Part shown: positions 55,737 through 63,960 of the stretch, piece after piece
Numbering within the stretch: the first letter of the stretch is position 1
Layout of the letters: each line of letters opens with the position of its first letter
Source: Methylobrevis albus
GTDB taxonomy: Bacteria > Pseudomonadota > Alphaproteobacteria > Rhizobiales > Pleomorphomonadaceae
Direction: 5' to 3'
Length of the DNA stretch: 64,000 nt
Assembly (NCBI RefSeq): GCF_015904235.1
Contig: NZ_JADZLT010000054.1
Span: 160,461 to 224,460, forward strand
Notes under the pieces: generated by a model
Told to the model about the DNA's origin: nothing
The model's database searches: none
Seen by the model: only the letters and a program-made list of their open reading frames with translations
Position numbers and translations under genes: made by a program

Positions 55737-57134
55737 TCAGCGCCGCAGCGTGAGACCCGCCTCGATGCGGGTCTCGCGGCTGTCGTCGCCGGCCTCGCTC
55801 GAATTGCTGCGTTCGTGCCGGACCGTCGTGGTCAGCTCGAGCGAGCGGTTGAGCCGCCAGGCGGTGCCGGCCGACAGCGACCAGCCGTCGACGGTGCGAT
55901 CGATGCCGGCATAGTCCTGCCGCGTCAGCCCGGCGCCGAGCGTGAAGGTGACGTTCGGGCGGAACAGGTAGGAGAGTTCCCAGTCGAGCGACGAGACCAC
56001 CGAGCCCGACGCACCCGAGAGGGTGGTCGGCGCGAAGCTGGTGTCGGCCGAGAGCGACAGCGTGACGAGTTCGGTAGGTCGCCAGGCGAGCGAGCCGTCG
56101 ACGAGGAAGCCGCGCAGGTCGGCGAGCGACGCGTCGTCGAAGCGCTCCACCGCATAGCCGGCGGCGAGTTCGCCGGCGACGAGGCCGGTGTCGACGGCGA
56201 CGCCGCCCTTGATCTCCCAGCCCGCGCCGTCGCGCGACACGCCGGCGTCGTCGCGGTCGTAGTAGCGCCGGAACAGGCCGCCCTCGACGAAGGGCATGAT
56301 CGCCGCGCCGCTGTCGAGCGACAGCCTGAGCGAGCCGGCCACCGCGGTATTGGTGCGCGCCGCCGAATCGAAATCCGCCGACGCGCCGTAGATGCTGCGA
56401 TCGACCGAACCCTTCAGCGCCATCCCGATCAGCCCGGCGTTGCGGGTGAAGCCGGCGGTGCCGCTCAGCACCTCGATCGTCGGCGCGGAACTCGACCCGG
56501 CCGGCACGTCGTCGCTGGAAAGGTCTTCGGCGCGGATCGAATAGCCGGCGCCGAGATCGATGCGGTCGACCTCGGTGAGGTCGATGCGGCCCTCGACGTC
56601 GGTGCCGAACGAGGGATCCTCGCTGAGCCCGCCGGAGAGATATTCCGTGAAGCCGCCGCGGATCGACAGCGCCAGGGCGTGCCGCTCCCAGGCGCTGCGC
56701 AGAGCGACGCTGGCGTCGGTGGCGACGAAGCTCGCCGGTTCGCCGTCCGACGCCCCCGTGCCGTTGTCGGTGTGGACGATGCGGCTGGACACCTCCGGCG
56801 CGATCACGAACGAGCCGAGCCGCAGCCCGAGCGGCGCATAGGGATCGGCGTCGGCGGGGTCTTCGGCAAAGCTGCGCAGGGTGTCGACGCGCCCCGCCGG
56901 GCGCACGGCGCTCTGCACCGGCCGGACGACGGAGTTCGGCGGCGCGGCATTGAGCGTGCCGCGCAGCGGCAGCGCCAGCGGCGCGGCGACCGCCGCCGGG
57001 TCGGTGGTGACGACGCTGCCCGAAGCCGCGGCGTCCGTCAGCGATCCCGCCTCCTGCGCAGCCGCCGGCAGCCCCGGCCCGAGGGCGGCGAGGCCGGCAC
57101 AGAGGATGACGACGGAGCGGCGGGCGCGGGCCAT
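55737..57134 (-). CDS. Outer-membrane beta-barrel protein (BBP2-like)
   Basis: The 465-residue protein has a signal peptide (SVVILCAGLAALGPGLPAAAQ), a low-complexity stretch to about residue 90, then alternating strand patterns to the end (GSFVIAPEVSSRIVHTDN, HALALSIRGGFTEYLSGG, GWEIKGGVAVDTGLVAGELAAGY, WRLNRSLELTTTVRHERS). It closes with the aromatic-poor terminal strand TRIEAGLTLRR. This fits the putative beta-barrel porin 2 group, often linked to exopolysaccharide genes. A role in passage of a surface polymer is possible. It is divergent from the motA-like gene. Confidence 0.85.
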   Translation of the reverse strand: MARARRSVVILCAGLAALGPGLPAAAQEAGSLTDAAASGSVVTTDPAAVAAPLALPLRGTLNAAPPNSVVRPVQSAVRPAGRVDTLRSFAEDPADADPYAPLGLRLGSFVIAPEVSSRIVHTDNGTGASDGEPASFVATDASVALRSAWERHALALSIRGGFTEYLSGGLSEDPSFGTDVEGRIDLTEVDRIDLGAGYSIRAEDLSSDDVPAGSSSAPTIEVLSGTAGFTRNAGLIGMALKGSVDRSIYGASADFDSAARTNTAVAGSLRLSLDSGAAIMPFVEGGLFRRYYDRDDAGVSRDGAGWEIKGGVAVDTGLVAGELAAGYAVERFDDASLADLRGFLVDGSLAWRPTELVTLSLSADTSFAPTTLSGASGSVVSSLDWELSYLFRPNVTFTLGAGLTRQDYAGIDRTVDGWSLSAGTAWRLNRSLELTTTVRHERSNSSEAGDDSRETRIEAGLTLRR

Positions 57135-57345
57135 GGGGCCTCTCGGCCCGGGGCGCGTGGCCGGCGGGCGGGGAACGGGTTCAGTCTCACCAATCGGTAA
57201 AGAAGCATGGTTAAGAAGCGGTTTCCGCCACCCGCTGCGCCGGCGGATCGGCCGGACTGCGGCGCGAATTAGCGAATTCTTATCCCTGGGCGACTAGCGT
57301 CTCACAGGGGGCTGGCAGGAAGCCGGCACGCGGGCGGGCCGTTTC

Positions 57346-58116
57346 ATGGATTTCGCGACGATCATCGGTATTCTGGTTTCCTTCGCCGTCACCGGCTGGG
57401 CGATCAGCCTCGGCGGCAGCTTCGGCGCTTTCGTCGACATTCCTTCGATCGCGATCGTGTTCGGCGGCGGCATCGGCGTCGTCGTCGTGCGCTTTCCGCT
57501 GGCCGGCCTGGTCTCGGCGCTCGGCCTCGGCTCCAAGCTCGCCTTCTCGCAGACCAAGACCAACCCGCGCGACCTGATCGACCAGCTCGCCGACATGGCC
57601 GACGTCGTGCGCCGGCAGGGCCCGCTCGGCCTCGAGGCGATGGAGATCGAGGATCCGTTCCTCGCCAAGGCGAAGCAGATGATCGCCGACGGCTACGACG
57701 CCAGCTTCATCCAGGAGAACCTCGAGCGCGAGCGCGACCTCTACCTCGAGCGGCTCGAGGAAGGCGCCCGCATCTACAAGGCGATGGGCGACTCGGCGCC
57801 GGCCTTCGGCATGATCGGCACCCTCGTCGGCCTCGTGCAGATGCTGCAGACGATGGACGATCCCTCGACCATCGGTCCCGCTATGGCGGTCGCGCTGCTG
57901 ACGACGCTCTACGGCGCGCTCGTCGCCAACGTCGTCTGCCTGCCGATCTTCGAGAAGCTCAATGCCAAGCTGAAGGTCGAGGAGGTCAACCAGAGCCTGA
58001 TCATCGACGGCATCGTCCAGATCCGCAACTCGAAGAGCCCCGGCCTGATCCGCGAGATGCTGACCGCCTACCTCCCCGAGAAGCAGCGCGCCCAGCGCGA
58101 AGCCGACGCGGCCTGA
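57346..58116 (+). CDS. MotA/PomA-like proton channel subunit
   Basis: The 256-residue protein has four membrane helices: the first pair at residues 4-50 (IIGILVSFAVTGWAISLGGSF, IPSIAIVFGGGIGVVVVRFPL) and the second pair near 150-200 (MGDSAPAFGMIGTLVGLVQML, GPAMAVALLTTLYGALVANVV). The cytoplasmic loop holds GLEAMEIEDPFLAKAKQMIADGYD and ERERDLYLERLEEG. It matches PomA more than the rhizobial MotA type. No flagellar or chemotaxis genes are near, so it may drive a motor elsewhere or another envelope machine. Confidence 0.88.
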   Translation: MDFATIIGILVSFAVTGWAISLGGSFGAFVDIPSIAIVFGGGIGVVVVRFPLAGLVSALGLGSKLAFSQTKTNPRDLIDQLADMADVVRRQGPLGLEAMEIEDPFLAKAKQMIADGYDASFIQENLERERDLYLERLEEGARIYKAMGDSAPAFGMIGTLVGLVQMLQTMDDPSTIGPAMAVALLTTLYGALVANVVCLPIFEKLNAKLKVEEVNQSLIIDGIVQIRNSKSPGLIREMLTAYLPEKQRAQREADAA

Positions 58117-58135
58117 ACCGGAAGGGATCGCGGCA

Positions 58136-58996
58136 ATGGCACGCAAGGCGAAAGGTGGCGGGGGCGGCGGCGGCGCCCCGGAATGGCTGGTCACCTTCGC
58201 CGACCTGATGTCGCTGCTCGTCTGCTTCTTCGTGCTGATCATCTCCTTCTCAACCCAGGACCAGAAGAAGCTCGAGATCGTCGCCGGCTCGATGCGCGAT
58301 GCCTTCGGCGCCGTCACCGACCGCAAGCTCGCCGGCATGATCGAGATCGAGGGCATCCCGTCGCGCGAGTTCATGCGCTTCATCACCCAGATCCCCGACA
58401 CCGCCAACGACGAGGTGCGCGAGCGGATCGACAAGCAGCGCGGCGACGAGGGCTCCGACGCCAGCGACGCGGTGACGCCGGTCAATCCGGTCGAGCAGCA
58501 GCGCAGCTTCATGACCGCCGCGACCTCCCTGCGCCAGGCGATGCAGGACATGCCGGAGCTCACCGACATCTCCAAGCAGGTGATGATGGAGATCACCGAA
58601 GAGGGCCTCGACATCCAGCTCGTCGACCAGGACGGCCGCTCGATGTTCGCCGAGGGGTCCGACATCCCCTACGAGACCACCCGGCTGCTGCTGCAGCGGC
58701 TCGCCCCCGTGCTGCGCGACCTGCCGAACCGCCTGATGATCACCGGCCATACCGCCGCCGGCACCCCCGTGCGCGACCCGGCGCACACCACCTGGGAACT
58801 GTCGTCGAACCGCGCCAACAGCGTGCGCCAGATCCTCGCCGGCGAAGGCATCAGCAACGAGCAGCTCGCCGCCGTCGTCGGCAAGGCGGAGACCGAGCCG
58901 CTGTTTCCGAACGACCCGTTCCTCTCCGGCAACCGCCGTATCAGCATCCTGCTGATGAACGAAGCGCCGCCGCTGCCCCTGTTGCACAGCCCCTGA
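58136..58996 (+). CDS. MotB-like stator subunit with OmpA domain
   Basis: The 286-residue protein starts with a Gly/Lys-rich segment, then one membrane helix carrying the proton-binding Asp (EWLVTFADLMSLLVCFFVLIISF). A linker of about 100 residues leads to an OmpA-like peptidoglycan-binding domain with RLMITGHTAAGTPVRDP and TTWELSSNRANSVRQILAGEGI. It begins 19 bases after the motA-like gene, so the two form an operon and a proton-driven stator. FLSGNRRISILLMNE closes the domain. Confidence 0.9.
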   Translation: MARKAKGGGGGGGAPEWLVTFADLMSLLVCFFVLIISFSTQDQKKLEIVAGSMRDAFGAVTDRKLAGMIEIEGIPSREFMRFITQIPDTANDEVRERIDKQRGDEGSDASDAVTPVNPVEQQRSFMTAATSLRQAMQDMPELTDISKQVMMEITEEGLDIQLVDQDGRSMFAEGSDIPYETTRLLLQRLAPVLRDLPNRLMITGHTAAGTPVRDPAHTTWELSSNRANSVRQILAGEGISNEQLAAVVGKAETEPLFPNDPFLSGNRRISILLMNEAPPLPLLHSP

Positions 58997-59111
58997 TGCG
59001 CGGATCGCGCCGCCGGGCCGGAGCCCGGCCGGCAGGCCCGCTGTTCCGGCACGGCAGCCCGCCCGCCGGGGGCCTTGCCGCGGCCTTGAAACTCTGCGAC
59101 GACGGTCGGCG

Positions 59112-59933
59112 ATGAACGCAACTGCCGCCACCGCCCCCCTGCCGTCCGACGACGATGCCGTCGCCATCCGGCTCGCCGCCGCCGAGCGTATCGCTCGCGC
59201 CGCCGGCGAGACCGCCTCCGCCTTCTTCGCCCGCCGCGCGGACCTCGTCGTCGAGCAGAAGGCGGCCGTGCAGGATCTCGTCAGCCAGGCCGACCGCCAG
59301 GTCGAGACCGAGATCCGCGACGCCGTCGCCGCGCTGTTTCCCGACGACGCCATCCTCGGCGAGGAGCACGGCGCAGCGGCCGGCACCAGCGGGTTTCGCT
59401 GGGTGATCGACCCGATCGACGGCACCAGCCCCTTCCTCACCGGCCAGCCGAACTGGTGCGTCTCGATCGCCCTCACCGATCCGGACGGCATCGCCGCCGG
59501 CGTCGTGCACGCGCCCGCGCTCGGCGAAACCTACGTCGCCCGCCGCGGCGGCGGCGCCTTCCTCAACGGGCGCCGGCTGACCGTCGACCCGGCCTGGACG
59601 ATCACCTCGGCCAACATCGCCTTCGGCGCCACCAACTCGGCCGCCCCCGGCCCCGCCGGCGCCTTCGTCACCGCCCTCTATGCCGAGGGCGGCGTGATGT
59701 TCCGGATCGGCTCCGGCGCGCTGATGCTGTGCTACGTCGCCTCCGGGCGCCTCGCCGGCTACTTCGACCCGCTGATCAACGCCTATGACTGCTACGCCGG
59801 CAACCTCGCCGTCCTCGAGGCCGGCGGCCGCGTCCGCTTCGACGGCGACGACGAGCGTCAGGGCCCGCTCTGGTGCGGCAACGACCGCATCCTGGACGAC
59901 CTCGTGCGGCTGACGGCGACGGCCGGATTCTGA
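59112..59933 (+). CDS. Inositol monophosphatase family protein
   Basis: The 273-residue product has the two metal motifs: AILGEEHGAA and FRWVIDPIDGTSPFLTGQPNWCVSIAL, and the C-terminal AYDCYAGNLAVLEAGGRVRF. It belongs with IMPase, HisN and related sugar phosphatases. The substrate may be inositol phosphate or another small phosphate ester. It is distinct from the HisN-like gene at 40340. Alpha-helical N-terminus AAAERIARAAGETASAFFARR is normal for the family. Confidence 0.9.
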   Translation: MNATAATAPLPSDDDAVAIRLAAAERIARAAGETASAFFARRADLVVEQKAAVQDLVSQADRQVETEIRDAVAALFPDDAILGEEHGAAAGTSGFRWVIDPIDGTSPFLTGQPNWCVSIALTDPDGIAAGVVHAPALGETYVARRGGGAFLNGRRLTVDPAWTITSANIAFGATNSAAPGPAGAFVTALYAEGGVMFRIGSGALMLCYVASGRLAGYFDPLINAYDCYAGNLAVLEAGGRVRFDGDDERQGPLWCGNDRILDDLVRLTATAGF

Positions 59934-60226
59934 GACGGCCGTAGAGACGCCGCGACAACCGGCGCGCCCTGCCGCATCCGTTCGCGACCGGCCCGGCGGG
60001 CTTTTGCAGGATGCGGCCTTCGCCGAGCCCCGACGGCCGGGCCTGGATAAGCCCGCTGGCCATGCCCCGGTCCTGTCCCCTACCCTCCCGGCCAAGCACA
60101 CCCGGCCATGCCCCGGCTATCCGGTCAAAGCGCATCGGCATCTGCAAGGTGGCCGTGAAGCGTGGACGACCTCGGAGAATTGCCGACGAGGACACGGCAA
60201 GCGGCCTGCCGACGCCTCGGCTTTTG

Positions 60227-60358
60227 CCTCGCCCTTCGAGACAGGCGCTGCGCGCCTTCCTCAAGACGAGGGAAAAGGATAAACGCTTGTGATGAAAAGA
60301 GAAACTCCCGGAGGCCTCATCCTGAGGAGGCCCGTGAGGGCCGTCTCGAAGGGCGAGG
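60227..60358. repeat. Intergenic palindromic element (rhizobial type)
   Basis: Arms at 60227-60271 and 60315-60358 are near reverse complements: CCTCGCCCTTCGAGAC opens the first and GTCTCGAAGGGCGAGG closes the second, and TCAAGACGAGG matches CCTCATCCTGA with few changes. Elements with CTCATCCTGAGGAG and CGTCTCGAAGG are scattered through many Hyphomicrobiales genomes. It would form a long hairpin in RNA. Confidence 0.75.
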
Positions 60359-60539
60359 CTGGGCGCGCCGACCTCTTTCCGACGGCTAAATCGGACAGCA
60401 CTGGCCCCTGCCCCCGGCGCTGCCGGCGAGGCAAAGCTGGCCACGCCCGGAGGGCCAAGCGCCGGCCCCCGCCCGCCGCGCCGAGCGAGCTAGACACGGC
60501 CAGCCGGGCGCACACGGCTATTTCACGAAAATCCGGACA

Positions 60540-60666
60540 GCACTTGGGGCGCCGCGCGAAGCGACGCCCCGGGTGCAATGGCCTGCTGTGCATCGCCAGT
60601 CCAAGCCAGGCCAGCTTCCAGAGGGAAGCCAGTCATTTCGCCAGAGACCTAAGTCATCTGGTGGTG
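60540..60666 (-). ncRNA. Candidate small RNA
   Basis: A promoter at 60673-60701 would start a minus-strand transcript near 60666. Its first 125 bases can form stacked hairpins: GCTTCC/GGAAGC with loop CTCT (60614-60629), TGGCCTG/CAGGCCA (60579-60585 with 60607-60613) and a GC-rich stem GGGGCG/CGCCCC (60546-60570). No good coding frame is present. A U-run directly after the last stem is lacking, so the 3' end is uncertain. Confidence 0.5.
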
Positions 60667-60672
60667 ATGGAA

Positions 60673-60701
60673 AGTATGTCTTCGGTCCGAGGCTTCGTCA
60701 A
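60673..60701 (-). promoter_or_regulatory. Sigma70-type promoter on minus strand
   Basis: On the minus strand TTGACG (60696-60701) and CATACT (60673-60678) are separated by exactly 17 bases. This is the best sigma70-like promoter noticed in the window and it points into a region without a protein gene. Confidence 0.6.
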
Positions 60702-60895
60702 GTCTTTCCGAACCGCCAGAATGAGACACGATGATTCCCTTGATGCTGCGTTGCAGCGTGAGCGCGTCGATACGCGGCCGCAGATGACGGGCCACGGCCG
60801 GAATATGACAGCGGATGCTTGGGCTTGGGCGGAGATGGCCTGCACGGATGCCGGTGAATTCGGGGGCATCGGACGGGGGTAGCATGCGGCGACGC

Positions 60896-61090
60896 CGCGA
60901 CCCCTCCCGACCCGGCTTCGCCGGGCCACCCTCCCCACGAGGGGGAGGGATTTCGTTACGATATGCCGAGATGAATTGGACCGCTCACCGGCTTCTCGCG
61001 AAAATCAACGATCTGTGACGCGCCACGCGCTCCCATCCCTCCCCCTCGTGGGGAGGGTGGCCCCGCGCAGCGGGGTCGGGAGGGGTCGCA
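60896..61090. repeat. Second family of inverted-repeat element
   Basis: Arms at about 60896-60950 and 61036-61090 are near reverse complements, with GACCCCTCCCGACCC against GGGTCGGGAGGGGTCG, then CCACCCTCCCC and GAGGGGGAGGGA. The inner roughly 85 bases are AT-richer. The sequence differs from the 182-bp elements at 23 kb and 51 kb but has the same plan. Confidence 0.8.
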
Positions 61091-61133
61091 GCGGTGCCAC
61101 ATTCGCCGACGCCAGAGAGGCCCCATCCCCCCC

Positions 61134-61694
61134 TCAAAACCCCACACCCGCCCCGCTCTGCGGATCCAGCAGGCCGTGAAAGCGGCGGGCGGCGGCGTGG
61201 GCGAAGCGGAGGGTCATCGCCTTGCGCGTGCCGGGGGCGAGGCGGTGCTCGGGCGCCTCGCGCAGCACCGCGCCGCCGAAGCCGTCGGCGAGGATCAGCC
61301 CCGCCTCCACGGGGAAGATGCCGGCGTCGACGCCAGCATGGGTGGCGAAGAACAGCCGGTCGCAGTGCAGCCGGTAGTCGGGCCATTTGCGGTCGCTGCG
61401 GAAATCCTCCAGCGACGACTTGATCTCGACGATCCAGACCTCGCCGCCGCCGCCGAGCGCCGCGATGTCGGCGCGCCGGCCAGAGGCGAGCGGCAGCTCG
61501 GTGACGATCGAGAAGCCGAGGCCGACGAGCAGCCGGCCGACGCCGCGCTGCACGAGCCGGGCGTGCTCCGACTGGCGTCCGTCGACGAGGCGCGGATCGG
61601 CCGGCAGCACCGGGCCGGACGGGCCGAGGCCCGGCTCCGGCGACGGGTCGGGCAGCGCTCGGGCGGAGAAGGGGTTCAGGTCGGGCGCGGACAT
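61134..61694 (-). CDS. mmcB: MmcB-family DNA repair protein
   Basis: The start at 61694 (MSAPDLNPFSARALPDP) gives 186 residues. The core has HARLVQRGVGRLLVGLGFSIVTELPLASGRRADIAAL and VWIVEIKSSLEDFRSDRKWPDYRLHCDRLFFAT. The Asp in RADIAAL and Glu-x-Lys in VEIKSS form a PD-(D/E)xK nuclease-like site. MmcB of Caulobacter is needed for resistance to mitomycin C and works with translesion synthesis. A LexA site was not found in the region upstream. Confidence 0.88.
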   Translation of the reverse strand: MSAPDLNPFSARALPDPSPEPGLGPSGPVLPADPRLVDGRQSEHARLVQRGVGRLLVGLGFSIVTELPLASGRRADIAALGGGGEVWIVEIKSSLEDFRSDRKWPDYRLHCDRLFFATHAGVDAGIFPVEAGLILADGFGGAVLREAPEHRLAPGTRKAMTLRFAHAAARRFHGLLDPQSGAGVGF

Positions 61695-61735
61695 GGCGCC
61701 ATCTTGTTCATGCTTCGTTCGGAATGCAAGCCGCT

Positions 61736-62851
61736 TCAGCGAAGCGACGCCGCCAGCGCCTGAAACCCGTCGTCGTCCGGATGCGCCTCGTGCCAGAGCA
61801 CGGCGTGCCGCCGCGCCTCGTCGCTGCGCCCCGCGGCCAGCAGCAGGTCGATCATCCGCCGCGCCAGCGGCTTCACCGCTCGCTTCGGCAGCGTCGCCAG
61901 TGCCGGGTCGGCGGCGATCGCCGCCAGCGTGGCGGCGAGGCGGTCCGCGCCGGCGCCCGGCCGGCCGGCCGCCGCCGCGCCCTCGGCGGCGAGCAGTGCG
62001 GCACCCGGATGTACGCCGAGGCCGAGCGCATCGATCGCCGCCGGCGCCGGCCACGCCCCGCCGGCGTGCACGGCCGCGGCGATCTCGCCGAGGCGGGCGA
62101 GCGCCGCCCAGTCGGGCGCCGGCACGAGCAGCCCCTTGGCGGCGACCTCGTCCGCGATCGGCCGGGAAAAGCCGGCGATCGCGCGGCGCACCACGTTGAG
62201 CGAGAACAGATGGTCGTGCACCTCGTGCGTCGAGGCGACCGGCACCAGCCGGCGCGTCGGCGACGGCCGCAAGCCGGCGATCCGCGCCGCCGTCGCCCCG
62301 TCGGCCGGGTCGAACAGGCCGAACACCAGGTCGAGCGGCGGGCCGGACCAGGCGTCCAGCGCGGCGAGGAGATCGGGATCTCCGGCGCCGGGATGCAGCC
62401 CCGCCCGCCCGCTCTGGCTGCCCGGTGCGCCGACGACGAGGTCGGGCCCGAACACGATCGCCGCGCCATCACCGCGCCGGAGGGCGGTCGCCAGCGCGCC
62501 CTGCGCCCCCATCGAGCTGCCGTAGTACACCGTGCGCGGCGCGGCGCCGAGCACGGGCGCGAGCCGCGCCGCGGCGGCGTCGATCGCCGCGTCGATCGCC
62601 GCCGCCTGGTCGCGATACCAGCCGCCGGAGAGGTCGTTGAGGAACAGGCCGTGGTGCTGGGTACGGGCGAAGAGGCGGGAAAGGCCGAACTTGCCGGCCG
62701 GCACGCGGACTTGCGAAAACACCACCGCCAGCGTGCCGCTGCCACGGCCGATCGCGCCCGCCGCCGGGCCGGCGCGCAGCAGCGGCGCGAAGCTGGCGGC
62801 GAGCCCGCCGGCCACGCACTCGAAGCCGGCCGGGGGGGCGTCGGCGGTCAT
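61736..62851 (-). CDS. Alpha/beta-hydrolase-like protein of unknown function
   Basis: The 371-residue product has a serine elbow, TVYYGSSMGAQGALATAL, preceded by LAVVFSQVRVPAGKFGLSRLF, which suggests an alpha/beta-hydrolase core without a classical oxyanion HG motif. A His follows in VPVASTHEVHDHLFSLNVV. The C-terminal 120 residues are Ala-rich helices, possibly repeat-like (RMIDLLLAAGRSDEARRHAVLWHEAHPDDDGFQ). Similar serine-elbow proteins sit in polysaccharide loci, but the function here is unknown. It is 41 bases upstream of mmcB. Confidence 0.75.
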   Translation of the reverse strand: MTADAPPAGFECVAGGLAASFAPLLRAGPAAGAIGRGSGTLAVVFSQVRVPAGKFGLSRLFARTQHHGLFLNDLSGGWYRDQAAAIDAAIDAAAARLAPVLGAAPRTVYYGSSMGAQGALATALRRGDGAAIVFGPDLVVGAPGSQSGRAGLHPGAGDPDLLAALDAWSGPPLDLVFGLFDPADGATAARIAGLRPSPTRRLVPVASTHEVHDHLFSLNVVRRAIAGFSRPIADEVAAKGLLVPAPDWAALARLGEIAAAVHAGGAWPAPAAIDALGLGVHPGAALLAAEGAAAAGRPGAGADRLAATLAAIAADPALATLPKRAVKPLARRMIDLLLAAGRSDEARRHAVLWHEAHPDDDGFQALAASLR

Positions 62852-62937
62852 GCGGCCTCCGGATGAGGCGATGACGCAGGCCGGCGCGGTTGCCCCGGAT
62901 GGCCGGCTGGGGTCAATGTTGCGCCGCAGGAGACCCG

Positions 62938-63960
62938 ATGAGCCAACCGATTCGTCCTTTCACGCTCCCGGAACGGCCGGGGTCCGCCGTCAGGCCGCGC
63001 AGTCTCGGCGTCGACGCCTTGCGCGGCCTCGCGATCCTCGCCATGGCGATTTACCATTTCACGTGGGATCTCGGCTATTTCGGGCTGATCGGCGTCGATC
63101 CGGCCGTCGATGAGGGCTGGCGCCTGTTTGCCAAGCTGATCGCGGCGAGCTTCCTCGCCCTCGTCGGCGCCGGCCTCGTCCTCGCCGGGCGCGACGGCTT
63201 CGACGGCGTGCGCTACGGCGCGCGCCTCGCGAAGATCATCGCCGCGGCGATCCTCGTCAGCGCCGCCACCTTCGCCGCCTTCCCCGACCGCTTCGTCTAT
63301 TTCGGCATCCTGCATCACATCGCGCTCGCGAGCATCCTCGCCCTGCCCTTCCTGCGCCTGCCGCTGCCGGTGGTGGCGCTCGCCGCGGTCGCGGCCTTCC
63401 TGCTGCCGGACTATGCCACCCTGCCGCTGTTCGACGAGCCCGCGCTGTGGTGGACCGGCCTTGCGCCGGAAACCCGCCCGGCCAACGATTTCGTGCCGCT
63501 GTTTCCCTGGTTCTCGGCCGTGCTCGCGGGCATCGTGATCGCGCGCGTGCTCGGCGGCGCCCGGCCGACGCGTCCGTCGACACCGGCGAGCCCGGCACCG
63601 GAGCCGCGCGGCGCCGCCGTCCTCCGCCCGCTCGCCTTCGCCGGCCGGCACAGCCTGCTGATCTATCTGGTGCACCAGCCGCTGCTGTTCGGTCTCGTCA
63701 TGGCCGCTGCCGCGGTGATGCCGCGCGATGCCGGCATCGAGCGGCTCCGCTTCATCGCCGCCTGCGAAGCGACCTGCCAGCAGACCAACGGTGGCGATCC
63801 GGCGATCTGCCCCGCCTATTGCGGCTGCGTCAGCGGCTCGCTGGAGCGCAACGGCTTCTGGACGAGCCGGATGTCGGAGGAGGAGGCGCAGTCGATGCTC
63901 GGCACCGCCGCCGCAGGCTGCCGCATCGACATCGCGCCGGAGTTTCTCAACGAGGACTAG
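62938..63960 (+). CDS. DUF1624 membrane protein, acyltransferase-like
   Basis: The ATG at 62938 follows CAGGAGA and gives 340 residues. It starts SLGVDALRGLAILAMAIYHFTWDLGYFG, the DUF1624/heparan-alpha-glucosaminide N-acetyltransferase signature with the conserved Asp and His. About eight membrane helices follow to HSLLIYLVHQPLLFGLVMAAAA. A C-terminal tail has six cysteines (ACEATCQQT, AICPAYCGCV, AGCRID), which is unusual. It may transfer acyl groups to a surface sugar; the donor is unknown. Confidence 0.88.
   Translation: MSQPIRPFTLPERPGSAVRPRSLGVDALRGLAILAMAIYHFTWDLGYFGLIGVDPAVDEGWRLFAKLIAASFLALVGAGLVLAGRDGFDGVRYGARLAKIIAAAILVSAATFAAFPDRFVYFGILHHIALASILALPFLRLPLPVVALAAVAAFLLPDYATLPLFDEPALWWTGLAPETRPANDFVPLFPWFSAVLAGIVIARVLGGARPTRPSTPASPAPEPRGAAVLRPLAFAGRHSLLIYLVHQPLLFGLVMAAAAVMPRDAGIERLRFIAACEATCQQTNGGDPAICPAYCGCVSGSLERNGFWTSRMSEEEAQSMLGTAAAGCRIDIAPEFLNED

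Larger units (their letters stand above)
59934..61133. other. 1.2-kb non-coding region with repeats and sRNA candidate
   Basis: No protein gene is supported. The region holds a short direct repeat (GGCCATGCCCCGG at 60058 and 60104), a palindromic element at 60227-60358, a 15-base near repeat (AAATCGGACAGCACT at 60388 and a one-base-longer form at 60528), a candidate minus-strand small RNA with its own promoter, and a second inverted-repeat element at 60896-61090. Confidence 0.6.

Noticed and set aside
60289-60882. 197-residue plus-strand frame in the 1.2-kb desert
   Set aside because: Its first part is the translated palindromic element and the rest overlaps the candidate small RNA and its promoter; no family match or coding bias.
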